64,000 nt of DNA from Prinia subflava (lineage: Eukaryota; Chordata; Aves; Passeriformes; Cisticolidae). The notes beneath the pieces are model-generated. The model did not search any database. It was given only the letters and a program-made list of their open reading frames with translations, and had not been told where the DNA came from. Position 1 is the first letter of the stretch, and each line of letters begins with the position of its first letter. Position numbers and translations under genes: made by a program. Of this stretch, positions 57,642-64,000 are shown in pieces. The stretch lies in contig NC_086254.1 in NCBI RefSeq assembly GCF_021018805.1, forward strand, positions 27,713,300-27,777,299, in the 5' to 3' direction.

Positions 57642-59380
57642 TCGAGGGAAGGCAGGACGAGGCACAGCAGATGGCTGAGGACAGATACCACATCCCATTC
57701 TTTCTTGCTCTGCAAGGAAACAGCTTCACTCTCTGCTGTTTATCATGCTGCTCCTAGCCTTCTTTCCACCTAAAAAAATGCAGAAATTGGTGTCCAGATA
57801 CTCAAGGTCTCCATGTTTTTGTTGCCTCCACTTAAATTTTGTGGCTTTCTCTCCCCGTTGAGCTCTGGAGGCCACATGGCACAATGAGGGTGCGATTGCT
57901 CTGAGATAATCACACCCTTGGGGTGTTATTAAGCACAAGGCTATGCCTCGTGCCTCTCACTCTCCAGGGATGTGATTATATCATGATAACCAAACTCCCC
58001 AGAGACACCTTATTGCAATTATGACATTTCTTTCAGGTTTATGTACGAATACATTATTCAAGGAAATTACTTTGATCACCAGAAACTTCCACTTAGTGTT
58101 CAAATACTTAAACTGGATGGTTTACCAAGATGAAGTTCCTTCCTTACAGTGTTTGACAGGGAGAGAAACGGGGCTTTTAATGTGAGCAGAGCAGCACCAG
58201 GGCCTAATCACCAACTTGCAGATGCACTCTCTCTTATTTAGGATGGCAGTTTTTCAAATATCCCAACTAATCCAAATATTCAATCCATATTTTGGCAATT
58301 CCAATCCTTGGAGAACTCATCCCACCAAAAAAAATCTCAAAAGAAATGTTTAAGATAAAAAAGAATTAAAGATGGAGGTGTTGTCTTCTGGCTTCTTAAG
58401 CTGGTTCAAGGATCAGAGGGAAGTAACAGCTCCTCTTAGTGACTTTATAAACTTGGCTGGGCCACTGAACTGGAGCAGCCTCACCTATGTAAAGCACCCA
58501 GCATCCCACCAAGCCTTCCCAGTTACACCCAGTGCCTCTTTGTAGTGACTGGCCCAAAAGCTCCGGCAAAACTCGTTAGTTTAATGTGCCCACCTGCCTC
58601 CCTTGGTTATGGACACGTCTGCAGCAGCAGCAGCTGTTTGTTCAGCTGCTTTTCCTCTTCCACTGTGGTGCGAGGACAATCACATCTACAATGCTGAAGG
58701 GTTAAAGAGTTGAGGGGCCAGAACTGGCTCTACAGATTAGTGGTGGGGCAAAATCAAGGTCAGCCAGCAGAGAGGTCACAGGAAAGGCCAGCACTGTGCC
58801 ACAGATGGATGGTGTCAGCTGATAAAAGGTGCAGCCAGAAGGTCTCCAAAGCCCATCAGATCCTTCAGGGACCAACTGAATTAAAACAAAGAAGCAGAAA
58901 TAACACCTGCACCCCAATAGCAGTGAATATTCCCTAGAGACATGTGGAGTTAGCAGGAGGGTACTGTGGATTTGTTCCTGTGCTTGTTTCAGTGACCTTG
59001 GCTGATGTTTATGAAATACATATTGGTTATTGAGCGCTGTCCCCACCCCTCAGCAGAGAGAACCCACAGTTAATGGCACTGCTCTGTGTCAGAGAAACAC
59101 ACAAAACACACAGAAGAGGACACAGCCTCAGTGCTTCATGGCAGGGATCAGAAAATGCACATCCAAACCCAGGAGCATCATGCACAGGGCTTTTTTCCCA
59201 TCGTTTCTGTGCAGCTGGGCTGTGTTCCACAGCAGCACTCCCTGCTCCAAACAGCCCTGCTATCACTGCTCCTTTGACAGCCAGCAATTCCAAATGTCTG
59301 TGCTACCTTCCACTGAAACAAACACCACACCAAGGGCTACAAACAATATGTACCTAATCTCTTATACTCTTTTTCAAGTG
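57642..59380. other. Non-coding; candidate element 57960-58130
   Basis: 57960-58130 is repeat-free with GATTATATCATGATAACC, TTGCAATTATGACATTTC and TTACTTTGATCACC (TCF/LEF-like) and is a candidate enhancer. The rest shows no gene or repeat. CCAGCAGAGAGG near 58766 is an imperfect CTCF-like word. Confidence 0.35.
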
Positions 59381-59421
59381 AAATAAAAAAAAAAAAAAAG
59401 TTGTGCCAGAAAAAAAAAATA
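59381..59421 (+). repeat. Two A-runs after an AATAAA word
   Basis: GAAATAAA runs straight into A15, then GTTGTGCCAG and A10 follow. AATAAA merges with the A-run, with none of the spacing of a real polyadenylated end, so this is scored as a simple A-rich repeat. Confidence 0.85.
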
Positions 59422-59727
59422 AGCTCTTATTAACCAAATTCTAGCAGTTTGGTTAAATTACTTGTTTTTTAAAAAGTCCTGAAGGAGATGGGAATTTTAA
59501 TGAGAGCTCAGTGTGCACAGTACAGCTGAACAACCTACAGGAACATTCCTACTCTGGGTATTCAACTAATATCTTAATGATGTTATTCCTCCACTTGTGA
59601 CCAACAGCCAAGGAAGAAATCTCATCATTGTTCCAAATTTCTTATGCCAAGCCCGTCTTTCCTATGCAAAGTATTAGTCCCTGATCACCTGTCTCTGCTA
59701 AACATAATTGCATCCTGTCATGAGCTT

Positions 59728-59748
59728 TGATCTCTAAAATAGAGATCA
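59728..59748. repeat. 9-bp perfect inverted repeat with overlapping direct repeat
   Basis: TGATCTCTA-AAA-TAGAGATCA forms a perfect 9-bp stem with a 3-nt loop. The word ATCTCTAAAAT recurs at once (59748-59758), so the site mixes inverted and direct repetition. No function is known. It is not followed by a T-run and has no terminator role in this setting. Confidence 0.7.
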
Positions 59749-59758
59749 TCTCTAAAAT

Positions 59759-60875
59759 TGCCAGTGCTCGGGGGGCTCTGCCTTGCTGACACGTGCTGCA
59801 GCAGAGCTCCCTCACAGAAGGGTTTAGAGCAGCAGGAATTTGGCTGTGCTGGGCTGGGAGGTGGTTCAGCCTCTTATTTGGGACTTTAGAGAGCAGCATT
59901 TCTCTGAAGCTCCTGACACCCTCGTCCACTGTGGGATTCAGTTCCCTGGAAGTGCCTGTGCTGCCTCTGCAGCCCCAGGTGGCTGCCAGGAAAAGGTTTC
60001 TGCAGGTGCCAGAGGTCACAGACCACACTCTGGTGCTCTTAAGGCTTTGGAAAGCCCTGTCCTGCTGGGCAGTGTTGCTGTCATGCACCTACAAGCCCAC
60101 CTGCAAACGGGGAATGCAAATGCTCCCTGTCTGCACAAGACCTTCTGAGAGCTGCTGCAATTCTCCTGTGCCTTCCTCAGCCTTCCCACCACCCTCAGAG
60201 CCCATCACACTCACACCTCTTCCTCTGAATCTGAGAAGCAAAGTGGAAGCGTCAGAAAATCTGTTACACAGGTGATGCCTCACTTACAACAGCCATGAGA
60301 ACGTTTCTGCCACAGGAGCCAAATATATATATAAAGTGCTAAAGATAATGACAGAGTGTGCATTACCAGCCTCTTGTCACTGTATAGTTATTGGTGATAA
60401 ATATGAATCCATGGTGAACTTCATATATCTCACATCCTTTACTGACTATCAGGAAAGGTGACTCCAGGCAGGGGCAGCTTATCTCCAGCAGTGCACCAAG
60501 TTAATTGAAATGAGCTTAAAACCAGCTCAAATGATCACATTCCTACACACACGACTTTGTTTCTATCTCTTCAGCAATGTGGCAGGCGACCTGCAGAATT
60601 ACAATGTGATGGGAAGTGCCAAGAGAGCTGGTCAGACACATTTGAGGGGGGAAAGAATGGGGAATCTGGTTAAGAAATGCATTTTATTGCTGAACAATCC
60701 CTGCTGTTTGAAAGCTCTGGATGATGATAAACAAAAATACTAATGCAGAATAGATTGATTACTAACATCCCAATGAACTGGTATTTACAGCATTTGCACT
60801 GCTGCTCACCCAGCCCTCCTCAAACAGTGTTTTTCTTTACACTACGAATTTGAGCAGAAACCAAACATTTATGTG
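59759..60875. other. Non-coding; candidate element 60290-60440
   Basis: Frames of 148-160 codons on both strands at 59642-60283 overlap in G/C-richer DNA and match no known protein. 60290-60440 is A/T-rich and includes a short (AT)n, GATAATGACAG and GTTATTGGTGATAAATATG, and may be regulatory. Confidence 0.35.
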
Positions 60876-60911
60876 TTATCAGGAAAATTGCCTCTTGCTT
60901 ATCCTGTTATC
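60876..60911 (-). promoter_or_regulatory. Cluster of three GATA motifs
   Basis: TTATC, the reverse of GATAA, occurs at 60876-60880, 60899-60903 and 60907-60911, three sites in 36 bp. The last is in TGTTATCACAG and the first in GTGTTATCAGG. Clustered GATA sites are typical of GATA-factor enhancers, but the word is short and common. Confidence 0.3.
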
Positions 60912-61830
60912 ACAGCACGTGGGGAGTGATGCTGGGAGGCTGAAGCAGTCGGCCCCACAAAATAATAATTGACAAAGAATATCCTTAGGGTTTCTGTGCA
61001 CCAGGACTTGCTGATGGAGGCAAATGTGAATTATGGTAGAGCCCAGCCCAGCACAACTCTCTGTATCAATTTTAGTTCTAATTCAGCCACCAATTCTTCC
61101 CCCTTTACTTGGCCCAAATCTTCTTTTTGTACACCAATACCTTTATTCATGTCCCCCCACTAACCCAGACGTGGTAGTCCAGGATTAAGTTGGGTAAACT
61201 GAGGCTGGAGAAGATTATGTGGGAACAGCCCTTTCTGTGTTAGAAGAGAGTGGTGGACCCTGGTTTGTTTGGCCTCAAAGCCCTGAGGCTGTGGGTGATG
61301 CCCGTGGCTCTCTCCTGTGGTTTGGATAAAAACCACACTCCTTGGAAAGCTGCTTCACCTTCCCTCAGAGCACCCACTGCCCATTAGGAAGAGCCTCCCA
61401 TGTCCATCATGAATGCAAATAATAAATGCAATTTGTATACAACAAACAGTTCTCTGGACAATCAGCAAGAGCAATAATTATATTTCTAAAAACCACCCAT
61501 GAATCAGATCCTCTGTTTGCAACGATTGTGTTGCTCAAGAGGAGGTCTTAGCTGGCTGTGTTTCTCCAAGCTAAACTGCTCTCCTCATGGTAACAAATAA
61601 ATGCACTTGTTGTGGTGTACTTGGTTCTCATAAGGACAATTACACAAGGACAGCATCAATGCTGCCAGAAAATGAAATCAAGGGAGAGGCAGTGGTTGCC
61701 AAAGCTGAGCCTGGACTTTATGAAATCCGATTCTCTCCCAAAGACACAACTCCAGCCCAACAATATTTGCAGAGGTGACAGAAATCACAACATATTCCCG
61801 TGTTGTGAAATTTAGTGAGAGCAAAAGAAG
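60912..61830. other. Non-coding, nothing firm
   Basis: Ordinary sequence with one octamer ATGCAAAT at 61413-61420 followed by AATAAATGCAATTTG. No gene or transposon recognised. Confidence 0.4.
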
Positions 61831-61893
61831 ACAAAAAAAAACCCCAACCAAACCAAATCAACAAAATAAAACAAAACAAAACAAAACAAACCC
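61831..61893 (+). repeat. (AAAAC)n simple repeat
   Basis: A loose A/C-rich start (A9 then CCCCAACCAAACC) leads into AAAAT/AAAAC pentamers, with about four clean AAAAC units at 61866-61890. A short pentanucleotide microsatellite. Confidence 0.9.
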
Positions 61894-61914
61894 CAAACTG
61901 TGAACACTCCACCA

Positions 61915-62120
61915 TTTAAGGAGAGGACTTTAAAATAAATGCACAATGAAAGGTTATGCTGTCATTAAAGGAGTAGCCAACACTTTCCAGCATGAGTTAA
62001 CACAGTGCTGCACAGGCACTTTGCATTTGCAGCTAATCTGCCAATGATTAAATGAGCTGTTATTGAGCATTTGCCCTGTTGAACTAGGTTTTTCTTATCC
62101 TTATTAATCATTCATTTTGC
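61915..62120. promoter_or_regulatory. Candidate conserved non-coding element
   Basis: A repeat-free stretch between two simple repeats, dense in factor-like words: GTCATTAAAGG, CATGAGTTAACAC, GCATTTGCAGCTAATCTGCC, AATGATTAAATGAGC and CCTTATTAATCATTCATTTTGC. Its complexity beside low-complexity flanks suggests it may be constrained. Not testable here. Confidence 0.35.
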
Positions 62121-62154
62121 ACTACAGTAGCCTCCTGTCTTTAAGAAAAACACC

Positions 62155-62220
62155 TCTTTTTTTTTTCCTTTTTTTTTTTTTCACAAAGGCAAATTTAATT
62201 TTTTTTTTCTTTTCTTTCCT
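62155..62220 (-). repeat. T-rich simple repeats
   Basis: Three T-runs broken by CC, CACAAAGGCAAA and C residues. A-rich on the minus strand, with no clear polyadenylation signal at the right spacing. Confidence 0.9.
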
Positions 62221-64000
62221 CTGGTGATGCCCTTTCTGATCCCAAGAGCAGCTAGCTGAGCAAAAGCATGGACAAAACCTGGGAGAGCCCTAAGGAGCGT
62301 GGGGAAGCAAATTCTTTTTGCACTCAAACTTTGGGAGTTGAAAGTAGAGGACATGGCTGGAGCCACTAAGCTGTGGTGTAAACACGGCCATTTAAGAGGA
62401 TTTGCATACCATTTATTAACCTTCCAGAGGAACTACACAGACCCCAGTCAGGGAAAACAACTGTGTATACATGTTCCTTCCATTCTTGTTATCGAAATAT
62501 AGCTTCTGCCACCACCACCCAGCATTTTCCACAGGCAGATAAATACTGGGAATGGGAAGGGGGTGGGTGGATCCAGCCTCTTCCCTGTCCCCTTTGGGTT
62601 TCATGAGGTCTGGAATTCATTTTTGGCTACATTTTAAGAAGAAAGGTGTGAGCAGGCACCTGCTGTGCTTCAGGTATTTGTCAATGCCCAGAAAGGAAGG
62701 TGACCCAGTGATGCAGGCAGTCCTGTCAGGAGGGACTGTGGATCTGGGTGCTGCTGTGGATCCTCTGCAGTGCTGGGGGCTGTGGCAGAGCCTGCAGCAC
62801 CTCACAGGTCCTCAGGTTCCTCCACCACGCCCCACTCTGGACTGGGATCAGGATCCCTTCATCCTGATCTAGGATTTCTCCCTGTGCCACCACAGTTCCT
62901 CAGCTTCCTCAGGATCAAGTGAGGACACCAAGGCCTCTTCCCCTCCCTTGGGCACCCCCAGATCCCTCCTGGCCCTATAAGCACCATCCCTTGTGCTCTT
63001 TTTTGCTGTTGCAGGCTGTATTTGCTGCATACATATCAAGGTGCTTAATAAAAATTCTCAATCAGTGTATTTCACAGCCTTCTAGAAAAGACAATGCTCT
63101 CTATACAGGCATATTACTGAGATTTCTTTTTGAGAATTTTGAAGGAAATAAAAGCAAAAAACTGTCTCCACAGCAGTAATTAAATTGTGCACCCACACAG
63201 GGTCAGAGCAGACAGCAGGCACACAGGCACAAATGGGGTGGGGAGATGTTGGATGGAGAAATTCCAAAGGCACCAACTGCCCCAGCTCCCACAGAGCCAG
63301 AGCTGCATCTCTCCAAAACCTCCCAACCTTCTTTTGGGGTGGCTGTGCTTCTTGGAGAGCAACCAAATGGGAGGGAGTCTAAAATACCCTGGGACTTAAG
63401 AGATACAAATCCTTATCCCCATCCTACCACGTCTTTTCACAGCTCCAGAGTCCCCCCAGTTTCATCTGCACCACCTGGAGAAATGGCCAGAGCCTTGATC
63501 CTACAACCTGCACATCCTTGGAACCACTGGTGGTTTGGGCATGGCAGTGTCTTGGTGTCCCTGCCTTAGCAGGAGTCCTGCAGTGCTGGGACTGCATGAA
63601 GAAGGATGAAATTCCACGAATTTCCCTGGAAAGCCCAGATTTCTGTCACTGGGAATTCTCTGCACCATTCCAAAGGTGAAGGTGTGTGCTGAGTTTGGAG
63701 CTGGGGGTGAATGGGGGTGAAAAACAAACATCATCATAAAGGTGTCAAAAGACCCTCCAGCCCCTGCTTCTTCCCCTCCACACACACAAACACTCTGCTG
63801 CTTCAAAGCTTAATACAAGGATGTTATTAGCATTAAAGAAATACATAGATAAAGAAATAAAAACGGAAAAGAGACGAGAGACAATCTCTCTTGTTAGATG
63901 AGATTTTTTTCCTCTGCAATTTCTTCTGTTTTTTCACTTTAAACACGTTTCACTCACTTTACTCTTTGGTTTAGAAGCTGGACTTACTAATACATTTTTT
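62221..64000. other. Non-coding, nothing firm
   Basis: An octamer ATTTGCAT at 62400-62407 lies in AGGATTTGCATACCATTTATT. The rest (62500-63830) is mixed, partly G/C-rich sequence with overlapping frames of up to 107 codons and no known protein. The window ends in A/T-rich sequence without a recognised repeat. Confidence 0.4.

Noticed and set aside
57082..57729. 215-codon minus-strand open frame
   Set aside because: Runs through the A20/A11 tract as poly-phenylalanine, and a plus-strand frame overlaps it. No known family.
59381..59399. Retroposed poly(A) tail
   Set aside because: The AATAAA is fused to the A-run, with none of the 10-30 nt spacing of a real polyadenylated end. No target-site duplication was found.
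1..64000. CRISPR arrays, bacterial operons, tRNA or rRNA genes, or an intact endogenous retrovirus
   Set aside because: No regularly spaced repeats, no ribosomal-binding or operon structure, no recognisable tRNA or rRNA words and no gag/pol/env-like frames were seen. The sequence is eukaryotic non-coding DNA.

Overview
The window looks like vertebrate nuclear DNA from a bird. The main evidence is a set of CR1 LINE fragments whose 3' ends carry the avian octamer-type tail (repeats of the ATTCTATG kind, here also as ATTCTGTG/GATTCCATG). CR1 is the dominant interspersed repeat of bird genomes. Repeat density is otherwise low, with six CR1 pieces, one probable MIR remnant and several simple repeats in 64 kb. 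A neognath and probably a passerine is plausible, but the sequence alone does not prove the species.

I found no protein-coding gene I can defend. Open frames above 200 codons exist (52217-53098 minus, 25276-25974 minus, 57082-57729 minus, 5977-6615 plus, 24477-25100 plus). None shows a recognisable domain, a convincing start or flanking splice sites, and several run through homopolymers or the CA repeat. No rRNA, tRNA or CRISPR-like array was seen, and no full-length transposon. The window is best read as intergenic or intronic DNA, possibly a gene desert around a developmental regulator; that last point is inference.

Layout: 1-8 kb holds a minus-strand CR1 and A/T-rich blocks that look like regulatory DNA. 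8-12.4 kb holds two A/T-rich stretches dense in homeodomain and POU-type words. 13.5-15.3 kb carries two small CpG-rich patches and an 11-bp inverted pair of TAATCC sites. 23-27 kb holds a CR1, a G-quadruplex-type run followed by a (CA)n tract, and a minus-strand stretch whose broken reading frames look faintly ankyrin-like. 32.3-33.7 kb is the most striking part: a broad CpG-enriched patch with a pure T47 tract next to a polyadenylation signal on the minus strand, two tandem RFX X-boxes, a CCAAT box and a 14-bp palindrome. 34-46 kb alternates CpG patches, A/G tracts, three CR1 fragments and a MIR. 48-62.5 kb has a palindromic CRE, another X-box, a GATA-motif cluster and several candidate conserved non-coding blocks.

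No set of genes can be shown to work together here. The functional hypothesis best supported by the sequence is cis-regulation, centred on 33.4-33.7 kb with a related X-box at 55.2 kb. Conservation cannot be judged without alignment, so candidate enhancers carry low confidence. I did not find a new multi-gene system.
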